Positions 34,024 through 42,685 are shown, numbered from the stretch's first letter. The stretch is 44,418 nt of DNA from Clostridia bacterium (GCA_018433015.1 JAHDSB010000140.1:1-44418); one strand, 5' to 3'. The notes: generated by a model from the letters alone, not told the origin. Numbers and translations: made by a program.

Positions 34024-34173
34024 GACATATCGTGCAAAGGCCGCGCCATCCTTGGCGCGGAAAATAACTTAACACTGAATGTAATCAGTATTCTAATATC
34101 CCTGAGAGTTTATGCGGGGCTTAGTTATAAAGAATGAATTAATTACTCTATTTTTAACAAAGGGGATGTAAAA

Positions 34174-34665
34174 ATGACACATTGTTTTTCATTAATTCCA
34201 TCAGAATACCCATTTGAAAAATATTTTAAAGACTATTCTATTTCGAAGAAAACAAAATGTAAATTAGATGGAACAGATATTCTTATTCTGCCTTCTCCAT
34301 ATGGAGATTCAAAATATTATTTTGCACAAGAGGCAGTCAGTTTTGTTAAATATTGTAGATCAATCAATAATGATGTTAAGACGGATATTCTAGCAGATGA
34401 TGACAAAATTGAAATTCGTGCTTTGCATTCATTTGACATATGGATGCCAATAATTTGGATTGCATCAAAGATTATTCTTCCGATCGGTGTAGGGATGGTT
34501 GCGAATTATATTTATGAACGGATGAAAGGACGAGAAAAAGAAGAGTGCACGGTAAAGGTAACATTTATTGTTAGGGATGGTAAAAAAACAAAAGAGTTGA
34601 ATTATGATGGTGATGCAAAGGCATTTAAAAAAACTTTTGAAAAGATTGATATACATAAATTATGA
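34174..34665 (+). CDS. Cassette 5: single-pass membrane protein of unknown function
   Basis: The 163-residue product starts at ATG 34174 after aaaggggatg. Residues 1-85 are soluble and mixed; a hydrophobic segment at about 90-112 (MPIIWIASKIILPIGVGMVA) crosses the membrane or packs against it; the C-terminal 50 residues are charged, ending FKKTFEKIDIHKL. No known domain is recognised. It is followed after nine bases by a SEC-C protein whose ribosome binding site (gaggtg) overlaps the stop, so the two form one operon within a single cassette. A shared function is inferred from this only. Confidence 0.7.
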   Translation: MTHCFSLIPSEYPFEKYFKDYSISKKTKCKLDGTDILILPSPYGDSKYYFAQEAVSFVKYCRSINNDVKTDILADDDKIEIRALHSFDIWMPIIWIASKIILPIGVGMVANYIYERMKGREKEECTVKVTFIVRDGKKTKELNYDGDAKAFKKTFEKIDIHKL

Positions 34666-34674
34666 GGTGTCTAA

Positions 34675-35550
34675 ATGTTAAAATCCTTTTTTAGTTATTC
34701 AGATATCCCAGAAGTTGCCCAAATTAATGATATGATATTTTATAAAAAGTTACGACTTCAGGACGAAGATTTTAGTGAGCCTTACAGAGAACGTCAAGAA
34801 TCAGAACCTCTTTTTAAACTTATCAGGCAATATGCTATTGAAAATAATATTGAGGAACTTGCAAACGCTCAGCATGTTGCCAGTCAATATATAAATTTGC
34901 TTTGTCAATTATCAAGTTACTTCAAATCGCTTAAGGCAAAAGATTATAAGGAATCATGGAATATCCTTCAGGATTGTCTTGACTCAGCTTTTTGGATAGG
35001 CAAATATACGATTATTGAGAACAGATATGAAATCCCACAAATCTTAGACTTATTAACTGGTTATGAGAGCTTATATCCATATAAAATTTTTGCCAGCACG
35101 GAAATGGTCATCACTAAATCAGAATGTAGTATTTGTGGCAAGCCCTTTCAAAGTCTTGATTGCCCACATATTAAAGGAAATCTTTACTGGGGTGAAGTTG
35201 CTATTGAGAATGTAACAGAGATAAAAGAATTTCAGGCAGTAGCACTGGTTAGTCATCCATTGGATAAACGATGCGTGATGGAATTGAGTGACGATACACG
35301 AACAAAGGAGGAGAAATTTCGATTACTTAATGAATTTCTTGAGCAACAAATCCCGGCATTTCAACTATTTTCAATAGAAATTCAAAAAACTAGACGACAA
35401 CGTCCGGATATTAAAATAGTTGGAAGGAATAATAAATGTCCATGTGGGAGTGGGAAAAAATTTAAAAATTGTTGTGGCCAAGATTTGTACTATGAGCATC
35501 ATCACCATATTATCCATCTTAGAGAACGCATTTTGTTTCAAAAGAACTAA
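34675..35550 (+). CDS. Cassette 5: SEC-C motif zinc-binding protein
   Basis: The 291-residue product has two zinc-binding regions: a Cys/His group near residues 159-178 (CSICGKPFQSLDCPHIKG) and a C-terminal SEC-C motif, NKCPCGSGKKFKNCCG, as in SecA and many stress or defence-related proteins. The N-terminal 150 residues are helical and unrecognised. SEC-C motifs mediate zinc-dependent protein or ribosome contacts. The His-rich stretch EHHHHIIHL lies close to the C-terminus. It pairs with the membrane protein just upstream. The function of the pair is unknown; 180 AT-rich bases without a gene follow, up to site 5. Confidence 0.78.
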   Translation: MLKSFFSYSDIPEVAQINDMIFYKKLRLQDEDFSEPYRERQESEPLFKLIRQYAIENNIEELANAQHVASQYINLLCQLSSYFKSLKAKDYKESWNILQDCLDSAFWIGKYTIIENRYEIPQILDLLTGYESLYPYKIFASTEMVITKSECSICGKPFQSLDCPHIKGNLYWGEVAIENVTEIKEFQAVALVSHPLDKRCVMELSDDTRTKEEKFRLLNEFLEQQIPAFQLFSIEIQKTRRQRPDIKIVGRNNKCPCGSGKKFKNCCGQDLYYEHHHHIIHLRERILFQKN

Positions 35551-35730
35551 TTAGATATTTGAATAACAAAAGTATATAGAAATTCTATTATATTATTTTT
35601 TACAATTACACATCATGAGCATATTGTTAAGTTATTCATCATTCTTTTTATTGGGTTATTTAAAAATTACGCAGTTATACTTAAGGCAGCGCCGTCCGTG
35701 ACGCTGCTGAGTCTGGGGGCACGAGACGTC

Positions 35731-35926
35731 GTAGAACACAGCCTTCCCACAAGGGTGCGGATTAGCAAGTTCAACGTGGTTTTGCTTTGAGGAAGGGCCG
35801 AAGCCAGCCGCACCACATCCTCAAACCTAACCGAGGCGGCTCGCCCAAACCAAAGATAAGAGCTATCTAAGGTTTGGTCTTCGCCTGTAAGGTTTGAGAA
35901 CGTCGGGAATGCTTGGCACGTTAAAT
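35731..35926 (+). repeat. attC-like site 5 (196 bp)
   Basis: Outer boxes are GTAGAAC (35731-35737) and GTTAAAT (35920-35926). The right box fits the classical GTTRRRY consensus. L boxes GCCTTCCC and GGGAATGC pair imperfectly. Arms as in site 4. The left flank, reversed, GTTCTACGACGTCTCGTGC, matches the start of cassette 5. A hairpin, GCAGCG...CGCTGC, lies at 35686-35707. Confidence 0.85.
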
Positions 35927-36206
35927 GAAATTGGTCGCATTTGGCCCGCGCCGTCCTGGCCGGATAATGTTGTCACTAAGGCAGAAAGGCGATAGAATAC
36001 TTCAAGCGATATCTTATAGTGGCAGTATTAATTTCGCCAATGGATTAACTTATCCATATACTCATTAGGCTAAATCGACAGTTCATACAACTGAATATTT
36101 TTAGCAATATTGAGAAGTATAGGCTACGGTGTGTAATGGCTATAATATGTAATTTGGGAGAGTACAATGTGAATATGATTAAAACGCTACGAAAGGAGTT
36201 AATATT

Positions 36207-37142
36207 TTGAGTCAAAATAAATCCAAAGACTTTAATGTTTATTATCTTAATTTTACCAAAATATATGAAATTGCTATGATGATAAACAATGTTATACTAA
36301 CAAAAATAGAAAATGATCGTACGAAAAGCTTTGAGGAACAATATGGCTTTATGTCATCTCTTTCTGCTCAAGGAACAAAAAAGTTCCTTGATGGAATTAA
36401 AGCTTCTATTTCTGCCGATGCAAAAGAAACATCATTTTCATCTTCAAGGGTAGTTGAAACTTTAGATGTAAAAACAACGAAATCAATACTCCTTCGTAGA
36501 GTAATCGAACAATGCTCCCATGTTTCTTCTTTTGAAAAGTCTTCTGAAGGTGATCTTGTCAAAGTCGACAATGTGAAGTTAGAGCTTCTAGATGAAGAAA
36601 GTCTGAGGCAATTTCTCATTTTAAGGAGAGATGCTTTAAAAGGTGTTCGTATTGAAGGTATGGAGTTAAATAATTTGGTCAGTTCCATGCTTCAGGATTA
36701 TGCTTATATTCTTAAGGGCGCAGTATACGATAATGTCAAAGAAAATGCTATAGCAGAAATTATCATTAAGATCCCATTGGAAATCCAAACTGAATTTGAA
36801 AATAAATATAGCATTAATGACTTGCTCATTGGACATGTCTCCATTGTAGGCATATATAAAGGGGTTGTTAAAGAAGAATTTATATCTTCAAACACTTTTA
36901 CTTATTTCCAAGAAGTTGGTATGAGACAAAAGCAGAATGCCGAAAGTGCCTCAAAAATAATAAAAAGTGCTACTTGCCCATCCGAAACTCTACAGCTATC
37001 TCAAAAAGAAAAAGAGTATTATTTTTTAGATACTCTTGCTATTATACAAGATGTCATTTTTAACCTTGAAGAGCCTCAAATTCCAAAACTGCATTGGTGG
37101 AATAGACTTGGAATTTGGCTTAGTAAACTAAGGAGGGTATAG
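36207..37142 (+). CDS. Cassette 6: unknown protein paired with AAA+ ATPase (DUF6414-like N-terminus)
   Basis: The 311-residue product starts at TTG 36207 behind gaaaggag. The N-terminal segment FNVYYLNFTKIYEIAMMINN recalls DUF6414-type proteins, a weak resemblance. Residues 40-120 are rich in Ser and Lys (KFLDGIKASISADAKE), and the middle has a beta-rich part (AIAEIIIKIPLEIQ, GHVSIVGIYKG). The C-terminus, HWWNRLGIWLSKLRRV, is amphipathic and basic and could touch a membrane. It ends three bases before the AAA+ gene, so the two are a tight pair. The region 35927-36206 upstream is AT-rich leader with one hairpin (35943-35963) and a possible -10 box TATAAT at 36141. Confidence 0.72.
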   Translation: MSQNKSKDFNVYYLNFTKIYEIAMMINNVILTKIENDRTKSFEEQYGFMSSLSAQGTKKFLDGIKASISADAKETSFSSSRVVETLDVKTTKSILLRRVIEQCSHVSSFEKSSEGDLVKVDNVKLELLDEESLRQFLILRRDALKGVRIEGMELNNLVSSMLQDYAYILKGAVYDNVKENAIAEIIIKIPLEIQTEFENKYSINDLLIGHVSIVGIYKGVVKEEFISSNTFTYFQEVGMRQKQNAESASKIIKSATCPSETLQLSQKEKEYYFLDTLAIIQDVIFNLEEPQIPKLHWWNRLGIWLSKLRRV

Positions 37143-37145
37143 GCA

Positions 37146-38684
37146 ATGTCCCTCTACATCATATATACATATAACAGCGTAGAACAATTGCGGCAAATTC
37201 AACGGGAAAAAGAAGTTGTTCCTTTTATTTTCGCTGAAGCTAAAGATCTATTGGAGGACAACAAAAACCTTTGTATAGATATTTCGGCACTAATTTATTT
37301 GTTGCGGACTAATAAGGAGAATAGGTACTCTGCATACATTAATCTTCGTGAAATGACTGAGGAAACTACTGTAATCGTAGAGGAATCGATTGCGAATGAT
37401 GCTATAAACTTCTTTCCCTGTTTATTTTCTTCTTACACTGCATTTTGTCGAGAAGAAAATGTGCAAAATAGCAATAGACTCCTAGATACATTTAAGAATG
37501 CTCGTCAGTCAATATACACGTATAACAATGTGAATGATTTAACTGCTATTATCAAATATGCCAATGTACACAATATTCCCATTACCACTTTTTCGCGTGC
37601 CTCAGGCGATTTAAGAAATGAATTAGAAAAATTCAATAAATCAGCTAAATTAGCACTAGTGGACTTAACGTCTATAGCTTATGCAATTGAAGATAATAAA
37701 AATCTTATTTATACTGTAGAGTTGTTTATGAACGCATTTCCAAACATAAAGATAATTGCTTTGACTTCTCAAGTTGATAAGATAATTAAGTATTTCCCGT
37801 TATATATTGAAGATCAGCAACCAATAAACACCCTTTTACCTGACTTGGAAGATCTTACTCCGATAGAAACTATTGTTGATGAAGTAAAAAAAGTTACATT
37901 ATTATCGGCATCTGAATTTGATTCATTTATTGAGAGCTTTAATCATAATCTTGTTGGGCACGAATATTTCAAAACACGATTTAAATATTGTCTTAAGAAT
38001 TTTATTGCGCTGAATAAAGTAAAAGAGCAGAAGGTTCTTTCAATCTTTTTATTTGGTGTATCTGGAATAGGTAAAACAGAAGTTGCCCGCTTAATAGCAA
38101 ATGGGCTACTGAAAGATAGTTATTTGGCCAAAATAAACTTTCAAAATTACAGCAGCCAAGATGCACTGAATAGCCTTATTGGCAGCCCTGCTGGATATAT
38201 AGGATGCGGACATGGAGAGTTGAGTGACAAGGTTAAAAAGAGCAAAGTAGGAATCATTTTAGGTGATGAATTTGAAAAGACCACTAGACCAGTACGTTCT
38301 TTCTTTCTGGAATTGCTCGAAGAAGGGAAATTCACTGATTCTATGACTCGTGAATATGACCTTGACGGCTATATTTTAGTATTTACATCTAATCTCCAAA
38401 ATGAAGACGAATACAAGAAAATAATGTCGCCGGAGTTGCAGACTCGTTTTGATTTAGTATGCGAATTTCAAGAGCCGTCTTACCATGATAAAACTAAATT
38501 TCTTGACTTATTGCTGGAACAAGCCGAAAACAAGTTCCTTGAGCAATTTTCTCAAATACAAATGACACCAGAAGAAAAACAAAAGCTATATGATTTCGAT
38601 TATTCAAGTCTAAATGCGCTAAGAGATATAAAAAGGTTATTTAATAATCGTCTAATGGATTTCTTTTTCTCAAAAGGAGTATAA
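37146..38684 (+). CDS. Cassette 6: ClpB-like AAA+ ATPase with novel N-terminal region
   Basis: The 512-residue product has a C-terminal AAA+ module of the ClpA/B type: Walker A GVSGIGKTE at residues 304-312, a pore-loop-like segment SPAGYIGCGHGELS, Walker B with Asp374-Glu375 (IILGDEFEK), sensor 1 VFTSN, the arginine finger in LQTRFD, and sensor-2-like ALRDIKRLF. There is only one ATPase domain and no Clp protease-binding loop that I recognise. The first 240 residues show two similar halves around CIDISALIYLL and ALVDLTSIAYAI, perhaps a duplicated alpha/beta fold. Such ATPase plus partner pairs are typical of defence or protein-remodelling systems, but this is inference. Confidence 0.8.
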   Translation: MSLYIIYTYNSVEQLRQIQREKEVVPFIFAEAKDLLEDNKNLCIDISALIYLLRTNKENRYSAYINLREMTEETTVIVEESIANDAINFFPCLFSSYTAFCREENVQNSNRLLDTFKNARQSIYTYNNVNDLTAIIKYANVHNIPITTFSRASGDLRNELEKFNKSAKLALVDLTSIAYAIEDNKNLIYTVELFMNAFPNIKIIALTSQVDKIIKYFPLYIEDQQPINTLLPDLEDLTPIETIVDEVKKVTLLSASEFDSFIESFNHNLVGHEYFKTRFKYCLKNFIALNKVKEQKVLSIFLFGVSGIGKTEVARLIANGLLKDSYLAKINFQNYSSQDALNSLIGSPAGYIGCGHGELSDKVKKSKVGIILGDEFEKTTRPVRSFFLELLEEGKFTDSMTREYDLDGYILVFTSNLQNEDEYKKIMSPELQTRFDLVCEFQEPSYHDKTKFLDLLLEQAENKFLEQFSQIQMTPEEKQKLYDFDYSSLNALRDIKRLFNNRLMDFFFSKGV

Positions 38685-38816
38685 AATGTCATTGCATACG
38701 CAAGGCTCTGGGATAATGGGTATTATCCATATTATATAAAATCACCAAGAATAGCTTTGTGAGATTTGAGGAGTCGCCGTCCATGGCGACTGCTGAAGCT
38801 CGGGGCGACAAACTTC

Positions 38817-39012
38817 ACTTAACACAGCATTCCCGCAAGGGTGCGGATTAGCTGGTTCAACGTGGGTCTGCTTTTGGGCTGGGCTGAAGCCAGCCGCACC
38901 ACATCCTCAAACCTAACCTAGGCGGCTCGTCCAAACCTAAGATAGGAGCTATCTAAGGTTTAGCCTTCACCTGTAAGGTTTGAGGACGTCGGGAATGCTG
39001 GGCACGTTAGCT
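38817..39012 (+). repeat. attC-like site 6 (196 bp)
   Basis: Outer boxes are ACTTAAC (38817-38823) and GTTAGCT (39006-39012). L boxes GCATTCCCG and CGGGAATGC pair fully. Arms as in site 4, though the nested stem has small changes (AAGATAGGAGCTATCT). The left flank, reversed, GTTAAGTGAAGTTTGTCGC, matches the start of cassette 6, GTTAAATGAAATTGGTCGC. A perfect hairpin AGTCGCC-gtccat-GGCGACT lies at 38772-38791. Confidence 0.86.
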
Positions 39013-39052
39013 GAAATTGTATATATGGGATTAATTTAAGGAGGAAGATTAA

Positions 39053-39985
39053 TTGAGTTCTCATAATAGTATGGAAATTATCCATGAAAATTTAAGAGAA
39101 ATATTAATACCATGTAAATTTTTTCAGTTGTGTAAGGAATGTAGAGAAAGTTTTTATTACCTTGAAAGCATGGAAAAAATCTATAAATACCAAATAGTAT
39201 TAAAAGAAGAATACGGACCCGAACGAATTCAACACCTTAATGAAAGAATTACGAATTTAAAAGATAGTTATAATTTATTAGAATCGGAGACCATTACTGG
39301 AAATTGCGCAAATATTGAAGATAACATTACTTGTTTTGATTTAAAGAAGAATATTGATATTAATCAATTGGTTGACTTATTAATAAAGTACGTTGAATTG
39401 AAATCTAAGTTGGATAAACTTCAAGTTGACTTAATAGATTATGTAATAGATTTTGATATATCGTTAATTAAAAAAATAGTGGAATCTAAGAAAGATCTGG
39501 AACCATATTATATAAATTTCATGAAAAACTACTTAATAAGTGAGGCATTTAATCATTCAGTTGATGAGGATAAAGTTGTTACTTATAAAATCACAACTAA
39601 AAATAAGGAAATAATAAGGTATTTCAAGAACCATAACAAAGATATTCCAATATTTTTCAAATTGCGTGATTATACATTTGAGTTGAATAAAAAAAGAGAA
39701 ATTTATAAATTATGTCGGGGAGAATTTTTGAACTTTTTGGCTTTAGGACCTAGGGTAGACGCGGAAAGACATCTTAGAGATTTGACAGAGAAACAGTATA
39801 AGCTTAATAAACATGTCGTTATTCTCACGTATTTAGTTGCAGCAATGACTTTTATTTCTTTATTATTCGGCGGAATTTCAAGCTATTATACTATAAAAGA
39901 CCACTTATATAATGAAAAAGAAATAATTAACGAAAATATAGAAAAAGCAATAACGGATATAGATCAGCAAGTTAAAGAAGAGTAG
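39053..39985 (+). CDS. Cassette 7: helical protein with a C-terminal membrane segment
   Basis: The 310-residue product starts at TTG 39053, well placed after aaggaggaag. It is almost entirely helical and charged, with Cys in the first 100 residues (IPCKFFQLCKECRE). A single hydrophobic segment lies near residues 262-285 (VVILTYLVAAMTFISLLFGG), followed by a short tail rich in Glu, Asp and Asn. This architecture, soluble body plus a near-C-terminal membrane helix, recalls effector or tail-anchored proteins, but no domain is recognised. The stop lies 39 bases before site 7. Confidence 0.7.
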   Translation: MSSHNSMEIIHENLREILIPCKFFQLCKECRESFYYLESMEKIYKYQIVLKEEYGPERIQHLNERITNLKDSYNLLESETITGNCANIEDNITCFDLKKNIDINQLVDLLIKYVELKSKLDKLQVDLIDYVIDFDISLIKKIVESKKDLEPYYINFMKNYLISEAFNHSVDEDKVVTYKITTKNKEIIRYFKNHNKDIPIFFKLRDYTFELNKKREIYKLCRGEFLNFLALGPRVDAERHLRDLTEKQYKLNKHVVILTYLVAAMTFISLLFGGISSYYTIKDHLYNEKEIINENIEKAITDIDQQVKEE

Positions 39986-40024
39986 TCAATAGAAATATTT
40001 TAAATAAAGCATAGGTGCAACTTC

Positions 40025-40147
40025 AGCTAACAGTTAGAGATTTATGATGTTCGAAAGAGCCAAAATAAAAAAGTCCCGTCTCGTATGAAGAAACGGAACT
40101 TTCTAAAGGAGCCAATGATCCAGAACATCATGAATCTAGGGTTGTAC
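40025..40147 (+). repeat. attC-like site 7 (123 bp, distinct sequence)
   Basis: Outer boxes are AGCTAAC (40025-40031) and GTTGTAC (40141-40147). The main stem is AGATTTATGATGTTC with GAACATCATGAATCT, and an inner stem is AAAGTCCCGT with ACGGAACTTT. It shares the logic but not the sequence of the 196-bp family. The left flank CAACTTCAGCTAAC, reversed, GTTAGCTGAAGTTG, matches the start of cassette 7, GTTAGCTGAAATTG. Confidence 0.8.
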
Positions 40148-40342
40148 TGAACCGTCTGCAGCTGGAATCACAATTATTGCAATCAAATATCCTCAGATGC
40201 CAGAATAGCTAAATTTCAATACCATAATATAACAAATAATAGTAACGACAGCATACAAAATGAGTAAAAACACTAAAAAAGGGTACACTTTCCCCCTCCC
40301 CAAAAAGGGGCATTTAAAAAAACATATGAAGTTAAATGTAAG

Positions 40343-41443
40343 TTAAGGAACGGGAATTCCCGGATTAACAATACCAGCGAAAACCATAGACCCCCTACAA
40401 AGAGGACAAGGCCTGATGTATCGTTCAACCTTAAGAAAAAAAGATATAATACCAGAGAGTCTAAAACAAAGGGAAAGCTTAGATTTAATATTGCAGCTAG
40501 AAAGAATACCGTAATGTCTAATCCTAGTAAATCCAGAAGGAAGCACATGAAGAAGGAACCTTCTTACAAATTCCTCAATCTTAAGAGTCATTAACTTAAC
40601 CTTACAGTCATCCTTGTAATCCTTCCACTTGAAAGTAACAGTACTTTCATTAAAATCAACAATCCTGGAATTAGAAATAGCAACTCTATGAGTGTAACGA
40701 CCTAAATATTTAACAACAATATCAGGAGACTTAAAAGGTTTCTTGCTAAAAGCGACCCAATCCAAGAGATATAAAGTATCGATAAAATTTAAGAAATTAG
40801 TACCATAACTCAGATTTACAGCATTTCCAAAAAACTTAATATTCTCAGTTTGCCAAGCACGTTTCAAATAAAAAAGGAACTTACCTCTAAACTTACGGGA
40901 TAAAACCTTTACAGGGATAAAAAAACTTTTACCAGAACGGACAAACCTAAGACCATCAAGAGAAAGGCCACCTCCTGGGACAATACAATGAACATGAGGA
41001 TGAAAAGAAGGATTCTGACCCCAAGTATGAAGAATAACAGTAGCTCCAGACTGAGCACTGAAAAACTTAGGATCCCTGGCAAGCTCAGTAATCGTATCGC
41101 CTGCTGACTTCAAAAGGAGAGAATAAAGGAGCTTCTGATTCTGATAAATAACAGTGTTAAGTTGACTAGGTAGAGTAAAAACCAAATGAAAATATGGTAC
41201 AGGTAAAATCTTAGATAATTGAGCTTGAACCCACTCATATTGTTTAGAACCCTGACACTTAGGGCAGTGCCTGTTTCTACAAGAATTGTAGGAAATATTA
41301 ATATGACCACAACTGCAACACCTATCCACATGAGAACCGAGGGCAGTTGAACGACAATTTCTAATAGCATAAAAAGCCTTACGTTGATCAGGAGAAAGTC
41401 CAGTAGGAGATATAGCATTAAAAACATCCTGGAGTTCAACCAT
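40343..41443 (-). CDS. IS91-family transposase (HUH/Y2 type)
   Basis: The enzyme nicks one strand through tyrosine and moves the element by rolling circle. The 366-residue product from ATG 41443 has an N-terminal zinc-binding domain (CCSCGHINISYNSCRNRHCPKCQ, residues 42-63), the HUH motif HPHVH at 148-152 and two tyrosines, Tyr246 and Tyr250, in VVKYLGRYTHRVAIS. A second Cys group (CPLC) lies near the C-terminus. I chose ATG 41443, as the conserved family begins with this segment and the start overlaps the recombinase stop (ATGGTTGA). It appears intact. It runs against all cassette genes. Confidence 0.92.
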   Translation of the reverse strand: MVELQDVFNAISPTGLSPDQRKAFYAIRNCRSTALGSHVDRCCSCGHINISYNSCRNRHCPKCQGSKQYEWVQAQLSKILPVPYFHLVFTLPSQLNTVIYQNQKLLYSLLLKSAGDTITELARDPKFFSAQSGATVILHTWGQNPSFHPHVHCIVPGGGLSLDGLRFVRSGKSFFIPVKVLSRKFRGKFLFYLKRAWQTENIKFFGNAVNLSYGTNFLNFIDTLYLLDWVAFSKKPFKSPDIVVKYLGRYTHRVAISNSRIVDFNESTVTFKWKDYKDDCKVKLMTLKIEEFVRRFLLHVLPSGFTRIRHYGILSSCNIKSKLSLCFRLSGIISFFLKVERYIRPCPLCRGSMVFAGIVNPGIPVP

Positions 41444-42275
41444 GAAAAACACCTGAATCCAAAGGGCTTTTAACGGAACTAAGACGATTAGTAGAAAGAT
41501 GAAGATAAATACAAGTAGTGTTAATACTGGCATGACCTAAAAAAACCTAAATAGTCCTAAGATCCGTATTATTCTCCAAAAGATGAGTAGCAAAGCTATG
41601 ACGAAGAGAATGAACAGAAACAGGTTTAGAAATACCGGCTTTAACCTTAGCAACCTTAAATACCTGTTGAATATTTCTTGCAGCAAGAGATTTTCCAGGG
41701 GATTGACCTGGGAAAAGGAATCCCTCAGGTTTATAGACCTTCCAATATTTCCGCAACATAATTAAATTCTGTTGACCTAAGATAGTAAACCGATCTTTTT
41801 GCCCTTTACCAGAACGAACTCTAATAAGCATATTCTGAGAATCTATATCTGAAGAAACTAAATTGAGTACTTCGCTGATTCTAAGGCCAGAAGAATAAGC
41901 AGTATGTAGGATGGTCTTATGCTTTAGATTAGAGACGTGATGCAGGATAGAGAGAACCTCATCATTAGAAAGTACATAAGGAAGTTTCTTAAGCTTTTTA
42001 GGTCGAACAATAGTATCATCTGAAAAATTACGATTTAGCACAGAGTTAAACATGAGCTTAAAAGCATTGCAAGAAATATTAATATTACTATAGCTGATGC
42101 CAGTCTTAATTCTGTGATGAAGATACTGTCTTATATCATCAGGAGTGATTTGATTTACTGGTTTACCGAAATGCCTTTCAAGTAATCGGACATGATTAAG
42201 ATAATGTTTTTGAGTTTGCTGAGAGTAGCAGCGTAGTTCCATTTCAAACTTCATTTTTTCATAATAAGTAGACAT
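41436..42275 (-). pseudogene. Tyrosine recombinase of the IS91 element, amber stop at codon 243
   Basis: From ATG 42275 (aggaagg nine bases upstream) the frame encodes a XerD-like recombinase: SAM-like N-terminal domain, the catalytic Arg in SSGLRISEVLNL, Lys in GKGQKDR and the HSLRHSFATHLL box. Codon 243 is TAG (41547-41549), within what should read DLRTIQVFLGHAS; reading on in the same frame gives VFLGHASINTTCIYLHLS with the last catalytic His and Tyr, and ends at TGA 41436, overlapping the transposase start. CAG to TAG is one transition. The shortened protein would be inactive. It lacks the extra segment that marks integron integrases. Readthrough is an untested alternative. Confidence 0.85.
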
Positions 42276-42357
42276 ATAAAACATCCTTCCTATAAAGTAT
42301 TTACAGAAAGGATGATACCACGAAAGATTATGTTGGGAGCCATCGCGCAGCGATTTA

Positions 42358-42553
42358 GTACAACAGAGCATTCCCACAAGGGTGCGGGTTAACGGGTTCA
42401 ACGTGGGTTTGATTTTGGGGAAGGGCTGAAGCCGGCCGCACCACATCCTCAAACCTAACCGAGGCGGCTCGTCCAAACCTAAGATAAGAGCTATCTAAGG
42501 TTTGGTCTTCACCTGTAAGGTTTGAGGACGTCGGGAATGCTTGCACGTTATCG
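42358..42553 (+). repeat. attC-like site 8 (196 bp)
   Basis: Outer boxes are GTACAAC (42358-42364) and GTTATCG (42547-42553). L boxes GCATTCCC and GGGAATGC pair; arms as in site 4. The left flank, reversed, reads GTTGTACTAAATCGCTGC and matches the start of cassette 8, GTTGTACTGAACCGTCTGC, showing that the IS91 element lies inside a genuine cassette. Confidence 0.85.
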
Positions 42554-42645
42554 GAAATATCGACGCGTGCATGTTTCTGTTTTTTGAAAACTAGTGAAGT
42601 GGTAATTTGCGTAAAAGAAGATAGTAATTGTCTTTTTATTTGGGG

Positions 42646-42651
42646 TATAAT
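42646..42651 (+). promoter_or_regulatory. Candidate -10 box for the toxin-antitoxin cassette
   Basis: TATAAT lies 35 bases before the antitoxin start, between site 8 and the gene. No well-spaced -35 box is seen, so the call is tentative; toxin-antitoxin cassettes usually carry their own promoter. Confidence 0.35.
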
Positions 42652-42685
42652 TTAAATATGAAGAATATTTAATGAGGTGTATTAT

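Larger units (their letters stand above)
40250..42340 (-). mobile_element. IS91-family element inside cassette 8 (approximate limits)
   Basis: Two minus-strand genes, a tyrosine recombinase and an HUH transposase, overlap by eight bases, the arrangement of two-gene IS91-type elements that move by rolling-circle replication. Such elements have no terminal inverted repeats or target duplications, so limits are estimates. A GAAC tetranucleotide, a known IS91 target, occurs at 40149-40152 right after site 7. The 40148-40340 stretch has no gene. Apart from the element, cassette 8 holds nothing recognisable. Confidence 0.75.

Noticed and set aside
41436-42275. The tyrosine recombinase as the integron integrase of the array
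   Set aside because: It overlaps and pairs with an IS91 transposase, is of XerD length, lacks the extra segment between the Lys box and the HSLRHS box that marks IntI, and carries a stop before its catalytic Tyr.
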